Assembly: GCF_040047665.1 (NCBI RefSeq)
Contig: NZ_CP157355.1
Coordinates: 2,232,001-2,296,000 of the forward strand
From: Chitinibacter sp. FCG-7
GTDB lineage: Bacteria > Pseudomonadota > Gammaproteobacteria > Burkholderiales > Chitinibacteraceae
Direction: 5' to 3'
Length of the DNA: 64,000 bases
How positions within the stretch are numbered: the first letter of the stretch is position 1; each line of letters starts with the position of its first letter. The notes beneath the pieces are model-generated. The model did not search any database and had not been told where the DNA came from. It worked only from the letters and a program-made list of their open reading frames with translations. Below, piece after piece: positions 33,387 to 42,869 of the stretch. A program made the position numbers and the translations under genes.

Positions 33387-34073
33387 TTAGTTGACCGACA
33401 GGCGATAACCCGAGCCGCGCACCGTTTGAATCAGATGATCGTGACCAGTTCCTTCCAGTGAAGAGCGCAGGCGGCGAATATGCACGTCGACGGTTCTTTC
33501 TTCCACAAACACATGATCACCCCACACCTGATCAAGCAGGTGCGCGCGCGTGTGCACGCGTTCGGTGTGCGTCATGAAAAAATGCAGCAGGCGGAATTCG
33601 GTTGGGCCCAACTCCAGCGGCTGGCCATTGCCCGACACGCGGTGGGTCACCGGATCAAGGCGCAAGCCGTGGATTTCCACTGGATCATCGGTGGCTTGCG
33701 GCGCACGGCGGCGCAGCACGGCCTTGATCCGCGCCTGCAATTCGCGCGGGCTAAATGGCTTGGTAATGTAATCGTCGGCGCCGGTTTCCAGGCCGGCGAT
33801 TTTATCCTGCTCGTCCGAGCGTGCGGTGAGCATGATCAGCGGAATGGCGCGCGTGCGCTCGTCGCCGCGCAGTTTGCGGGCAAAATCAATGCCCGACATG
33901 CCTGGCAGCATCCAGTCGAGCAAAATCAGATCGGGCAGGGCATTGCGTACAATGCCTTGGGCACTTTCTACCGAATCGGCACGCATTACATGATGACCTG
34001 CTTGTGACAGGTTAAAGGCAATCAGTTCTTGAATTGCTGGTTCATCTTCGACCAACAGGATATTGGCGGCCAT
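33387..34073 (-). CDS. phoB: Phosphate regulon response regulator
   Basis: A 228-residue OmpR-family regulator. The receiver has ILLVEDEPAIQELIAFNL, Asp53 in LILLDWMLPGMSGID, and DDYITKPFSPRELQARIKAV. The DNA-binding half contains LGPTEFRLLHFFMTH, VWGDHVFVEERTVDVHIRRL and VRGSGYRLS, which closely follow PhoB. It is transcribed leftwards with phoR. In the 215 bp upstream I see no convincing Pho box, only a weak TTGTAAT/AGTTCAC pair, so autoregulation is not shown by sequence. The divergent DUF971 gene begins 216 bp away. Confidence 0.93.
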   Translation of the reverse strand: MAANILLVEDEPAIQELIAFNLSQAGHHVMRADSVESAQGIVRNALPDLILLDWMLPGMSGIDFARKLRGDERTRAIPLIMLTARSDEQDKIAGLETGADDYITKPFSPRELQARIKAVLRRRAPQATDDPVEIHGLRLDPVTHRVSGNGQPLELGPTEFRLLHFFMTHTERVHTRAHLLDQVWGDHVFVEERTVDVHIRRLRSSLEGTGHDHLIQTVRGSGYRLSVN

Positions 34074-34288
34074 GGCGTGTCCTCGCGGAAAAGTTCAATG
34101 TATTGATTGCGAGAATAAGGCTTTAGTGTGAACTTAATATTACAAGTCTGCAAATCCACGACTTATTTTTCAGAAAGTGAAAGCCGGGCATGGCAGGACG
34201 GCGACGTGCTTGCCCCGGTTCGCGAGTGGTGAGCAAACCTTAAGCGCGGTATGATGATGGCTATTTTCCTTCTGGCAAATTGACGCTT

Positions 34289-34666
34289 ATGGCTGGCCTT
34301 ACCGCAGAAACCCCGCATCCCACCGCCGTGACCTTGCATCAGGCTTCGCGCCTGCTTGAAATCGCCTTCGCCGATGGCGCGAGCTACCAGTTGCCATGCG
34401 AATATCTGCGCGTACTGAGTCCGTCCGCCGAAGTGCGTGGCCACGGCGTAGGCAATGAAGTGCTGCAGGTGGGCAAAATCAACGTCAATATCAAGGCCGT
34501 CGAGCCCGTTGGGCATTACGCACTCAAGCTGGTATTTGACGACGGCCATGATTCCGGCTTGTTTTCATGGCAATACCTCTATGAACTGGGTGCCAATTAT
34601 GAAAGCTACTGGCAAAAATACCTGAACGAGCTGGCCGCTGCTGGCGCATCTCGTGAACCACTTTAA
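34289..34666 (+). CDS. DUF971 domain protein (gamma-butyrobetaine hydroxylase-like N-terminal domain)
   Basis: A 125-residue cytosolic protein. The order TPHPTAVTLHQASRLLEIAF, YLRVLSPSAEVRGHG, VEPVGHYALKLVFDDGHDSG and LFSWQYLYELG is the DUF971 pattern; this domain also forms the N terminus of some eukaryotic gamma-butyrobetaine hydroxylases. In proteobacteria it commonly sits directly before ubiE, as here (16-bp gap), and is presumably cotranscribed with the ubiquinone genes, but its job is unknown. I chose ATG 34289 because it gives the usual MAGL start; TTG 34280 is an alternative. Confidence 0.85.
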   Translation: MAGLTAETPHPTAVTLHQASRLLEIAFADGASYQLPCEYLRVLSPSAEVRGHGVGNEVLQVGKINVNIKAVEPVGHYALKLVFDDGHDSGLFSWQYLYELGANYESYWQKYLNELAAAGASREPL

Positions 34667-34682
34667 ATAAAGGCAGAACGCA

Positions 34683-35420
34683 ATGAGCGATTCAAAAACC
34701 CATTTCGGTTTTAGCACCGTCAATGAATCAGAAAAAGCGCAGAAAGTCGCCGAAGTGTTTCACTCGGTCGCGCAAAAATACGACGTGATGAATGACCTGA
34801 TGTCGGCTGGCCTGCATCGCGCATGGAAATTCTTCACCATTGAAACCAGCGGCGCCAAAGCGGGCGACAAGGTTCTGGATATTGCTGGCGGTACGGGCGA
34901 TCTTTCGAAAGCTTTTGCCAAAAAAGTGGGTAAAACGGGCCAGGTCTGGTTGACTGACATTAATAGCTCGATGCTGGGCGTCGGCCGTGACCGCTTGCTG
35001 GATATGGGATACCCCCTACCAGTAGCTCAATGTGATGCAGAAAAGCTGCCGTTTCCAGACGGATACTTCGATATTGTTTCGGTGGCGTTTGGTCTGCGCA
35101 ATATGACGCACAAGGATGCCGCACTCAAGGAAATGCATCGCGTGCTCAAACCCGGCGGCCGCTTGCTGGTGCTGGAGTTCTCAAAGGTGTGGGCACCGCT
35201 TAAGCCGGCTTACGATCTGTATTCGTTCAAGCTGCTGCCTTTTATGGGGAAATTGGTGGCCAATGATGCCGAGTCTTACCAGTATCTGGCTGAGTCAATC
35301 CGCATGCATCCCGATCAGGAAACGCTGAAACAGATGATGCTCGACGCCGGTTTTGGCCGCGCCGATTTCCACAATATGACCGGTGGCGTGTGCGCGCTGC
35401 ATAAAGGAACCAAATTCTGA
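34683..35420 (+). CDS. ubiE: Ubiquinone/menaquinone C-methyltransferase
   Basis: A 245-residue SAM-dependent methyltransferase for the C-methylation step in ubiquinone (and menaquinone) synthesis. It has [20 protein letters not shown] and [20 protein letters not shown], the UbiE signature start, the SAM loop [17 protein letters not shown], and [20 protein letters not shown]. The C-terminal [19 protein letters not shown] is also family-typical. The stop overlaps the next start by one base (TGATG), coupling it with ubiJ. The order DUF971-ubiE-ubiJ-ubiB is common in betaproteobacteria. Confidence 0.95.
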   Translation: MSDSKTHFGFSTVNESEKAQKVAEVFHSVAQKYDVMNDLMSAGLHRAWKFFTIETSGAKAGDKVLDIAGGTGDLSKAFAKKVGKTGQVWLTDINSSMLGVGRDRLLDMGYPLPVAQCDAEKLPFPDGYFDIVSVAFGLRNMTHKDAALKEMHRVLKPGGRLLVLEFSKVWAPLKPAYDLYSFKLLPFMGKLVANDAESYQYLAESIRMHPDQETLKQMMLDAGFGRADFHNMTGGVCALHKGTKF

Positions 35421-36031
35421 TGGGATTGAGTCAAGTGGCGGGTCAAGCGAGTCTGGCGGCTTTGCTCAATCATCTGCTGGGGCAGGCCCCTGCAGCGCAG
35501 GCGGATTTGTCCCGCCTGGCTGGCCGCACTTTTGCGGTGAAATTGCCGCTACTGGCCGCCAATGTCGTCGTCATGCCCAGCGGTTTGCTGGCGCATTCGG
35601 AAGGCCAGCCTGAAGCAAGCCTGAGTCTGCCACTGCAATTTTTTACGCTGCGTCTGACTGATCCGCAGGCGGCATCGCGGCAGGTCGTGCTAGCGGGCGA
35701 TCCAGAGTTGGCTAGCAAGGCGGGGGCGGCGCTGGGCGCTTTGTCGTGGGATGTGGCTGAAGATTTATCGCGCCTGGTTGGTGATATTGCTGCGCATCGT
35801 ATCGTGAGCACCAGCCAAAGTCTGGCCAAAGCCCCTTTAGCGATGGGCTGGCGTTTGACCGAAACGGTAGTGGAATACCTGCGTGATGAAGACCGGATGC
35901 TGCCGCGCAAGGAAGCTGTGACGGCGTTCTGTGATGAGGTGGATACTTTGCGCAATGATTTGGCGCGGCTGGACAAGCGTTTGGCTCGGCTTGAGGCCGA
36001 CTTGGGCCGCATTGAAAGCGGCGAGCAATAA
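35420..36031 (+). CDS. ubiJ: Ubiquinone biosynthesis accessory factor (SCP2-like)
   Basis: A 203-residue protein with an SCP2-like lipid-binding N-terminal domain (about 15-120: [38 protein letters not shown]) and a helical C terminus ([20 protein letters not shown]) likely to form a coiled coil. UbiJ with UbiK helps hold hydrophobic intermediates and the Ubi enzymes in a soluble complex. It is known mainly from its position between ubiE and ubiB, which holds here. It starts within the ubiE stop codon and lies 8 bp before ubiB. Confidence 0.87.
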   Translation: MGLSQVAGQASLAALLNHLLGQAPAAQADLSRLAGRTFAVKLPLLAANVVVMPSGLLAHSEGQPEASLSLPLQFFTLRLTDPQAASRQVVLAGDPELASKAGAALGALSWDVAEDLSRLVGDIAAHRIVSTSQSLAKAPLAMGWRLTETVVEYLRDEDRMLPRKEAVTAFCDEVDTLRNDLARLDKRLARLEADLGRIESGEQ

Positions 36032-36039
36032 AGGCGAAC

Positions 36040-37548
36040 ATGTTCCGTTTTTTTAAAATTGCCTATGTCGTGGTGCATTTTGGTCTGGACGAATTTTTGC
36101 TTGGCCACGAGCGCGTGCATGGCCTGCGCAAACTAATATCGGCGCTGTTTTTTTGGCGCAAGCTGGATCAGCCACGTGCGGTACGTTTGCGTTTGGCGCT
36201 CGAATCCTTGGGCCCGGTGTTTGTCAAATTCGGTCAGGTGTTGTCAACGCGCCGTGATTTGATGCCGCCCGACATTGCCGACGAGCTGGCGCAATTACAA
36301 GACAATGTGCCGCCGTTTGATTCGCAAACGGCGATCAATCAAATCGAAAAAAGCCTGGGTAAATCGATTGCGGAGCTGTTTGCTCAGTTCGATCCGCAGC
36401 CGGTTGCATCCGCGTCGGTGGCGCAAGTGCATCGCGCCAAACTGCACGATGGCAAAACCGTGGCCGTGAAGGTGTTGCGCCCGGCGATTTTGCCGGTGAT
36501 CGAAAGCGATCTGGCGCTGATGCGGGTGTTGGCCGTTTGCGTTGAAAAGCTGTTTGCCGACGGTCCACGTCTCAAACCGCGTGAAGTGGTCGCCGAGTTT
36601 GATCGCCATTTGCATGACGAGCTCGACTTGATGCACGAGGCGGCGAATGCTAGCCAATTGCGCCGCAATTTTACCGACTCGGATCAGCTGATCGTGCCCG
36701 AGGTGTACTACGACTTTTGCGCACGTGAAGTGCTAGTGCTCGAATGGATGGACGGCATTCCGATTGGCAAAATCGACGAGTTGAAAGCCGCCGGCATGGA
36801 TTTGAAAAAGCTCAGCCGCTATGGGGTGGAGATTTTCTTTAGCCAGGTATTCCGCCATGGTTTTTTCCATGCCGATATGCATCCGGGCAATATTTTTGTG
36901 GCGCAGGACAATAGGTATATCGCGCTAGACTTTGGTATTGTTGGCTCGCTGAGCGATACCGATAAGCAGTATCTGGCGATTAATTTTCTGGCATTTTTTA
37001 ATCGCGATTATCGCCGCGTGGCCACCGCACACATTGAATGCGGTTGGGTGCCTAAGGACACGCGCGTTGAAGAGCTGGAAGCGGCGGTGCGTACCGTGTG
37101 CGAGCCCTTCTTTAACAAGCCGCTGAGCCAGATTTCGTTTGGTTTTGTGCTGCTGCGGCTGTTTGAAACCTCACGCCGTTTTAATGTCGAGATTCAACCG
37201 CAACTGGTGTTGCTGCAAAAAACGTTGCTGAATATCGAAGGGCTCGGTCGCCAGCTCGACCCTGACCTCGATTTATGGCAAACGGCCAAGCCTTTCCTTG
37301 AGCGCTGGATGAATGAGCAAATCGGCTGGCGCGCTCTGATTGCGTCGCTGAAACACGAAGCGCCGCAGTGGGCGACGCTGCTACCCACCTTGCCGCGCAA
37401 GCTCAATGAAGTGCTCAATCAAAACCACACCGAGCTCTTGCTTGCTGGCTACAAAGGCCTGATGTGGGAGCAGAAAAAACGCAATTACCTGCTCGCCGTA
37501 ATCGCCGTGCTGCTGGCGCTGTCGTTGCTGGGCACATTCTGGCGCTGA
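36040..37548 (+). CDS. ubiB: Ubiquinone biosynthesis atypical kinase
   Basis: A 502-residue member of the ADCK/UbiB atypical kinase family required for ubiquinone synthesis. It has the family KxGQ motif in [19 protein letters not shown], the ATP-binding Ala-rich loop [14 protein letters not shown], the [14 protein letters not shown] catalytic loop and the [10 protein letters not shown] metal loop. Two hydrophobic helices near the C terminus ([19 protein letters not shown]) anchor it in the inner membrane. It follows ubiJ by 8 bp and ends the operon; a terminator lies just downstream. Confidence 0.95.
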   Translation: MFRFFKIAYVVVHFGLDEFLLGHERVHGLRKLISALFFWRKLDQPRAVRLRLALESLGPVFVKFGQVLSTRRDLMPPDIADELAQLQDNVPPFDSQTAINQIEKSLGKSIAELFAQFDPQPVASASVAQVHRAKLHDGKTVAVKVLRPAILPVIESDLALMRVLAVCVEKLFADGPRLKPREVVAEFDRHLHDELDLMHEAANASQLRRNFTDSDQLIVPEVYYDFCAREVLVLEWMDGIPIGKIDELKAAGMDLKKLSRYGVEIFFSQVFRHGFFHADMHPGNIFVAQDNRYIALDFGIVGSLSDTDKQYLAINFLAFFNRDYRRVATAHIECGWVPKDTRVEELEAAVRTVCEPFFNKPLSQISFGFVLLRLFETSRRFNVEIQPQLVLLQKTLLNIEGLGRQLDPDLDLWQTAKPFLERWMNEQIGWRALIASLKHEAPQWATLLPTLPRKLNEVLNQNHTELLLAGYKGLMWEQKKRNYLLAVIAVLLALSLLGTFWR

Positions 37549-37570
37549 TTTGCTCCGGATCTGTCAATCC

Positions 37571-37597
37571 AAGCCACCGTTTACGGTGGCTTTTTTT
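37571..37597 (+). terminator. Terminator after ubiB
   Basis: AAGCCACCGT pairs with ACGGTGGCTT around TT, followed by seven T, 22 bp after the stop codon. Confidence 0.93.
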
Positions 37598-37822
37598 ATG
37601 TGCTAATCCTCCGGTGAATGGCCCAAAACATTGATGATGCGGGCTTTGGGCATGGCAATCGTTTGTCCAGCCAGGGGACACCCGTTAGGAAAAATTGTGC
37701 TTGCTATTCACTAGTCGATGATCTGTATTGAATGAATAAAAACGGAACGCTATTTCCCAATAAGACCCAAGAAAAGCTGCCGAAAGTAAATCGGCTACCT
37801 CTTCAATACAGGAGCTAGAGAC

Positions 37823-39130
37823 ATGCGAAAATGTATTTGCACCATGGCCGTGCTGGCGGTGTTTGCGCCGCAAGCATGGTCTGCACCGTTGCCCCAGGTC
37901 GTTGAAAAATTACTGCAAACCAGCCCTGATATCCAGACTGATGTAGGGCAACGGCGAGCGAGTAATGCGGCAGTTGATAAAGCCAAAAGCGGCTACTACC
38001 CCAAGGTTGAATTGTCTGCAGGCATCGGGCGCGAACACACGAATAATTTCTCCACCCGTGCGGCATTCGGTGGCGGGGTAAATTACACCCGCAAGGAAGC
38101 GCAGGCGCTGCTAACCCAGATGTTGTTCGACGGCATGGGTACCAAAAATGAAGTTAATCGCCAAAAAGCGCGACAATTGGGCGCAGCCCACCGTCTGGCC
38201 AATACTTCGGAAGACGTCGCTCTTAAAACCACAGAAGCCTATCTGGATGTGTTGCGCCAGCAAGAATTGCTGACGCTGACTAAAGCGAATCTCGACGCGC
38301 ATTTAAGCACAGCAGATCAGGTCAAAATGCGCACGGCAGGCGGCTTTGGCCGTAAATCGGACGATGAACAAATCGATGCCAGGGTTGCCTTGGCCAAAGC
38401 CAATGTGTCAGCTGCACAATCGAGCCTGAATGAAGCACAAATTGCCTATATGCGTCTGGTGGGGGAGCAGCCAGCAGATTTATTGCGTCCGGCGGTCCCC
38501 GAGGGCTTGCCCGTTACGATGGACGAGGCTGCCAACTGGGCGGTTGCCAATAACCGCTTGCTGCAAGCTGCGCGTGCCGACGTTGCCGGAGCCCAGGCGC
38601 AGTATGGTTTGGCCGAGTCACAAATGTACCCGCGTGTGGATCTGGAAGCTGGCGCGGTTTACACCGATTCGCTTGATGGCCTGCGGGTTGAGGAAACCGA
38701 GCGCTATTACGGGATGGTGAAAGTGCGTTATTTCTTCAAAAGCGGAGCCGACAAAGCCTATGTCGCTGAAACCAAAGAGCTGGTTTATTCTGCCGAAGAA
38801 ATCGTCCGCCGTGTCGAGCGGCAGGTGCGCCAGAATGCCTCTTTGTCGTGGAATGCGATGATGATTGCCGCAGAGCGGGTACCGGTACTGACCAGCTACG
38901 CTAATTCAAGTAAGTCAGCGCGCGACGAATACAGCAAGCAGTTTTCTCTAGGGCAGCGCTCATTGCTGGATTTGCTCGATAGTGAAAATGAATATTTCAC
39001 CGCGCAGCGTGACCTCGTTGGCGGGCAATATGATGAATTGAGAGCACGCTTCCGATTGCTGGCTGATGGCAATCAACTGCTTACCACGTTCAATCTCAAA
39101 CCGCTGGATGAAACCGTGGTCACCGAATAG
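37823..39130 (+). CDS. TolC-family outer membrane channel of a type I adhesin exporter (LapE-like)
   Basis: A 435-residue outer membrane efflux protein with signal peptide MRKCICTMAVLAVFAPQAWS. Helical repeats (NRQKARQLGAAHRLANTSED and the matching second half) and the segment FSLGQRSLLDLLDSENEYFT, typical of TolC/LapE proteins, define the family. The gene is first of three: the exporter ATPase and the membrane fusion protein follow on the same strand, and the giant adhesin gene is convergent just beyond. It is therefore most likely the outer membrane port for that adhesin. CAGGAG lies 10 bases before ATG 37823. Confidence 0.87.
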   Translation: MRKCICTMAVLAVFAPQAWSAPLPQVVEKLLQTSPDIQTDVGQRRASNAAVDKAKSGYYPKVELSAGIGREHTNNFSTRAAFGGGVNYTRKEAQALLTQMLFDGMGTKNEVNRQKARQLGAAHRLANTSEDVALKTTEAYLDVLRQQELLTLTKANLDAHLSTADQVKMRTAGGFGRKSDDEQIDARVALAKANVSAAQSSLNEAQIAYMRLVGEQPADLLRPAVPEGLPVTMDEAANWAVANNRLLQAARADVAGAQAQYGLAESQMYPRVDLEAGAVYTDSLDGLRVEETERYYGMVKVRYFFKSGADKAYVAETKELVYSAEEIVRRVERQVRQNASLSWNAMMIAAERVPVLTSYANSSKSARDEYSKQFSLGQRSLLDLLDSENEYFTAQRDLVGGQYDELRARFRLLADGNQLLTTFNLKPLDETVVTE

Positions 39131-39150
39131 GGCCACGGCTCATTGCCTGT

Positions 39151-39176
39151 CTCGGGGCGGAGATCTCTGCCCCGAG
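39151..39176 (+). other. Hairpin between the LapE- and LapB-like genes
   Basis: CTCGGGGC pairs with GCCCCGAG, and the intervening bases contain GAGATCTC, so the whole 26-bp unit is nearly palindromic. No T-run follows, so it is not a standard terminator; it may partly stop transcription or protect the upstream message. Confidence 0.45.
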
Positions 39177-39280
39177 ATGCTGAGCATGGATGTGTAGTGC
39201 ACTCCTTGGCTCGATCACTTCCTGTTTCACGGCCTTATCGTATTGACGACCAATCAGGTCTATTCGCGTAGGAATTCATT

Positions 39281-41452
39281 GTGACTTCCAATCCACCGCC
39301 GCCGCCACACGAAGCCGCCATTCCGCATTCCACCTTCGTCCCCGATGATCCACTCACCACCTGCCTGATTCAGCTAACACGGTTTTTTCATCGGCCATTC
39401 TCTGCCCAAACACTGACGAGTGGACTGCCCTTGGTGGGTAATCGCCTGAGTGCCGTCCTTTTCCCTCGAGCCGCTGCGCATGCCGGTTTGACTGCCAAGT
39501 TGCAGCGGCGCAGCCTGGATGATATTCCTGAGCTGTCTTTTCCTGTGGTGCTGTTACTGAAAGAGGGCGGAGCCTGTGTGGCGATCAGACGTTCCGGTTT
39601 GCGCTGGACGATACTGGAGAGCAATTCGGCGGGCGGTGAGCTGGAGCTTGAACAGGGCAAACTTGAACAGCTTTACTGTGGTTTTGTTATTTTTGTGAAA
39701 CCCGAGTTTCAATTTGACGCCCGTACTCGTGACAATTACATCCCCAAAGCACAGCACTGGTTTTGGGGGACCCTGCAGCTATGCTACCCAATGTATGGTC
39801 ATGTGTTGCTGGCGGCCTGCCTGATCAATCTGTTTGCACTGGCCGTGCCGCTATTCACGATGAATGTCTATGACCGTGTGGTGCCCAATCAGATTTATGA
39901 CACTCTATGGGTGCTCTCTATCGGCGTGGCTTTGTTGCTGGCCTTTGATTTTCTGATCAAGGCTTTGCGCGCGTATTACATTGATTTGGCTGGCAAACGC
40001 ATTGACGTCATGTTGTCGGCGCAGATTTTCGAGCACGTCTTAGGGCTGAAAGTCGCAGCTCGCCCCCAGTCCGTGGGGGCCATGGTGAGTCACTTTCAGG
40101 AGTTTGAAGGATTCAGGGATTTCATCACCTCGGCCACCGTGACCGTGATCGTTGATATTCCATTTGTTGTGCTATTTCTGCTGGTCACCTACTGGCTGGG
40201 CGGCTGGCTGGTGCTGATCCCGATTATTTTTATCCCCTTGATTGTGATTATCAGCCTGATTCTGCAAAGACCTTTAGGCGAATTGATTCAGCAAAGCTTT
40301 CGTGTATCCGCGCAAAAGCAAGCGGGTTTGATTGAAACCTTGGGCGGTATTGATACGCTGAAGGCATGCACGGCCGAAAGCAATGCCCAGCATCGCTGGG
40401 AAAAAATCATCGGCGAGTTTGGTCGTCTGGCCGTCAAAACCCGTAGCTTGTCATCCCTGATTGTGATTCAGGCCGGTTTTTTTCAGCAATTTGCAACCGT
40501 GGTCATGGTCGTGGGCGGGGTCTATCTGATTGGTCAGCGCGAATTAACGGTGGGTGGATTGATTGCCTGCAATTTATTGCTCAGTCGTACTTTGGGGCCC
40601 TTCGCTCAGGTGGCCAGCCTGATTAGCCGCTATCATCAGGCGCGCGCAGGCTTAAAAGGTATGGAGAGCATTATGGCTTTGCCGCTGGAGCGCGCGCAGG
40701 GGAAAGATTTTGTCCAGCGCCCCAATTTTCGTGGTGAGATCGAGTTTCGTGATGTTAGTTTTTCCTACCCTGGTCATGATGCGCTGGCTTTGGATAAAGT
40801 GTCATTCCGTATCGCCCCAGGTGAACGCGTGGCGATTATTGGGCGTATTGGCTCGGGTAAAAGCACGCTGGAAAAACTGATCCTAGGCTTTCAGGAGCCC
40901 ACCTCGGGTGCAGTATGGATTGATGGCGTCGACATCCGGCAAATTGATCCGGCGCAGTTGCGGCACAATATTGGTTATGTGCCAGAGGATGTTTTTCTGT
41001 TTTATGGCTCGGTGCGTGAAAATATCGTGCTTTCGGCACCCTATATTGATGACGTTGCGATGCTGGATGCGGCCGAAATTGCCGGAGTCAGCGATTTCGT
41101 CAACCGTCATCCTAAGGGGTTTGAAATGGTGATTGGCGAACGCGGAGAGGGGCTTTCTGGGGGGCAAAAACAAACCATCGGGATTGCCCGCGCGCTACTG
41201 CTTAATCCGGCGATCTATCTGTTTGATGAAGTAAGCAGTGCGCTGGATAACCGCAGTGAAGAACAGTTCAAGCAGCGTTTTGCAAAGCGGCTGAATCAAA
41301 ATCATACGCTGGTGCTGATTACCCACCGCATGTCGATGCTTAGCCTGGTTGATCGCTTGCTGGTGCTGGACAACGGCCGCCTGATTGCTGACGGCCCTAA
41401 GGATGAAGTGATCAACCTACTCGCGGGGGGCAAACTCCATGCCGCGAAATAA
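39281..41452 (+). CDS. Type I secretion ABC transporter/ATPase for the adhesin (LapB-like)
   Basis: A 723-residue inner-membrane exporter. Residues 1-150 form a C39-like domain without the catalytic Cys, so it docks the substrate rather than cleaving it. The membrane domain spans about 160-450. The ATPase domain has Walker A IIGRIGSGKSTLEKL, signature GEGLSGGQKQTIGIARAL, Walker B AIYLFDEVSSALDN and VLITHRMSML. The likely start is GTG 39281 with TAGGA upstream, reading VTSNPPPP. It overlaps the membrane fusion gene by 14 bp. The adhesin has an RTX C terminus, as expected of a substrate. Confidence 0.92.
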   Translation: MTSNPPPPPHEAAIPHSTFVPDDPLTTCLIQLTRFFHRPFSAQTLTSGLPLVGNRLSAVLFPRAAAHAGLTAKLQRRSLDDIPELSFPVVLLLKEGGACVAIRRSGLRWTILESNSAGGELELEQGKLEQLYCGFVIFVKPEFQFDARTRDNYIPKAQHWFWGTLQLCYPMYGHVLLAACLINLFALAVPLFTMNVYDRVVPNQIYDTLWVLSIGVALLLAFDFLIKALRAYYIDLAGKRIDVMLSAQIFEHVLGLKVAARPQSVGAMVSHFQEFEGFRDFITSATVTVIVDIPFVVLFLLVTYWLGGWLVLIPIIFIPLIVIISLILQRPLGELIQQSFRVSAQKQAGLIETLGGIDTLKACTAESNAQHRWEKIIGEFGRLAVKTRSLSSLIVIQAGFFQQFATVVMVVGGVYLIGQRELTVGGLIACNLLLSRTLGPFAQVASLISRYHQARAGLKGMESIMALPLERAQGKDFVQRPNFRGEIEFRDVSFSYPGHDALALDKVSFRIAPGERVAIIGRIGSGKSTLEKLILGFQEPTSGAVWIDGVDIRQIDPAQLRHNIGYVPEDVFLFYGSVRENIVLSAPYIDDVAMLDAAEIAGVSDFVNRHPKGFEMVIGERGEGLSGGQKQTIGIARALLLNPAIYLFDEVSSALDNRSEEQFKQRFAKRLNQNHTLVLITHRMSMLSLVDRLLVLDNGRLIADGPKDEVINLLAGGKLHAAK

Positions 41453-42776
41453 AAAAGCACTGAGTAATGAAGATTTGAACTTTCTGGGGGATGGTGCTGC
41501 CGCTGTCTACGGCGGTTCCACTGCGCTATCGAATGGCATTTTGTACGCCAGTGCCGCCTTGATCCTGATTGCCATCGTATGGGCGGCCTTGGCGGAGATT
41601 GACGAAGTGACGGTGGCTGAAGGTAAAGTCATTCCGTCAACTCAAGTCCAGGTGATTCAGAATCTGGAAGGTGGCATTGTGGCGCATATTCCGGTCAAGG
41701 TTGGGGAGGTGGTGCAAAAAGGCCAGGTGCTGATGAAGCTGGACGAGAAACGCTTTTCTTCGTCTCTAGGCGAAAGCACGGTTAAATACGATGCGCTAAC
41801 CGCCAAAATGGCACGACTGAGTGCTGAAGCCAGTGGCACAGAATTTAAGCCACCAGAAAAGCTGAACCAAAGCAATCCGGCCTTGATTGAGGCTGAGCGA
41901 CAATTATTCAATTCGCGCAAGCGTGAACTGGAATCATCGATTGCCATTTTGCAAAGCGAAGCGGCAAAACGTAGCCATGAAATATCCGGTATGCGTGCCA
42001 AACTGAGCAAGCTAGAGTCAGGTTTGAGGCTGGCGCAAGAGGAATATGCGATGAGCAAGCCGTTGGCGGAAAAAAACGTCATATCCCAAATCGATTTCAT
42101 GCATTTGCAACGCCAAATCAGCGATCTGAACGGCGAAATCAATGAAACGCGTATCGCCATTCCAGGCTTGCAAAGCAGTCTGGCAGAAACGAATGGCAAA
42201 ATAGCCGGGGTTTATGCCAAAGCCAAAGCCGATGCGGCCAATGAGCTGGCTGCGGTCAAAGCCGAGCTGGAAGCAACCTCGGCGACAACCGTGGCCTTGA
42301 GCGACCGTTTCGAGCGGACCACCATCCGCGCCCCGGTCAATGGCATCGTCAAGCTGATCAAGGTCAATACAGTGGGTGGGGTTTTGCAGCCGGGCATGGA
42401 TGTGATGGAAATCGTTCCTCTGGAAGACAATTTACTGGTGGAAGCCAAAATTAGGCCTTCCGATATTGGCTTTTTGCGTCCCAAGCAAGAAGCCATGGTG
42501 AAACTGACCGCTTATGATTTCTCCATCTATGGCGGTCTGCTGGCTGATGTTGAAACCATTACTGCCGATTCAATTACGGATGAAGCAAAGAAAGAAAGCT
42601 ACTATCTGGTTAGGGTGCGTACTCGCTCCAACCATCTGGGGAATACCCGGCAAGTGCTGCCAATTATTCCCGGCATGTTGTCAACCGTGCATATCCGTAC
42701 CGGCAAGAAAACCGTGTTGCAATACCTGATCAAGCCGATTGTAAAAGCCAAAGACGAAGCGATGAGAGAGAGATAG
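41439..42776 (+). CDS. HlyD-family membrane fusion protein of the adhesin exporter (LapC-like)
   Basis: A 445-residue periplasmic adaptor with one N-terminal membrane helix (ILYASAALILIAIVWAALA), a biotinyl-lipoyl-like half in VIQNLEGGIVAHIPVKVGEV, a long coiled-coil hairpin (about 110-280), and the barrel half TTIRAPVNGIVKLIKVNTVG. The last third (SYYLVRVRTRSNHLG, IIPGMLSTVHIRTGKKTVLQ) is typical of HlyD/LapC. It overlaps the ATPase gene by 14 bp. Its TAG stop codon is continuous with a 50-bp intergenic element, and a bidirectional terminator follows before the convergent adhesin gene. Confidence 0.92.
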   Translation: MPRNKKALSNEDLNFLGDGAAAVYGGSTALSNGILYASAALILIAIVWAALAEIDEVTVAEGKVIPSTQVQVIQNLEGGIVAHIPVKVGEVVQKGQVLMKLDEKRFSSSLGESTVKYDALTAKMARLSAEASGTEFKPPEKLNQSNPALIEAERQLFNSRKRELESSIAILQSEAAKRSHEISGMRAKLSKLESGLRLAQEEYAMSKPLAEKNVISQIDFMHLQRQISDLNGEINETRIAIPGLQSSLAETNGKIAGVYAKAKADAANELAAVKAELEATSATTVALSDRFERTTIRAPVNGIVKLIKVNTVGGVLQPGMDVMEIVPLEDNLLVEAKIRPSDIGFLRPKQEAMVKLTAYDFSIYGGLLADVETITADSITDEAKKESYYLVRVRTRSNHLGNTRQVLPIIPGMLSTVHIRTGKKTVLQYLIKPIVKAKDEAMRER

Positions 42777-42825
42777 GGGTATTGCCCTCTGGCTCAGAAT
42801 TTGATTGATTTATGTGAAAATACCC
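42776..42825 (+). repeat. 50-bp intergenic element, copy 5 (at the LapC-like gene 3' end)
   Basis: It runs from GGGGTATTGC to AAATACCC and is exactly 50 bp; its first base is the G of the TAG stop codon. Its right end overlaps the terminator stem, so part of the match may be due to that. Confidence 0.5.
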
Positions 42826-42849
42826 AGCCACGTATGGCTGGGTATTTTT
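42817..42849. terminator. Bidirectional terminator between the exporter genes and the adhesin gene
   Basis: AAAATACCCAGCC pairs with GGCTGGGTATTTT around ACGTAT, with A on one side and T on the other. It serves both the LapC-like gene (plus) and the adhesin gene (minus, stop at 42870). Confidence 0.9.
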
Positions 42850-42869
42850 GTATGTCTTGCTATTCAGTT

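Noticed and set aside
34074..34150. Pho box upstream of phoB
   Set aside because: Only a weak TTGTAAT and AGTTCAC pair (5 and 4 of 7 matches) was found; not enough to call.
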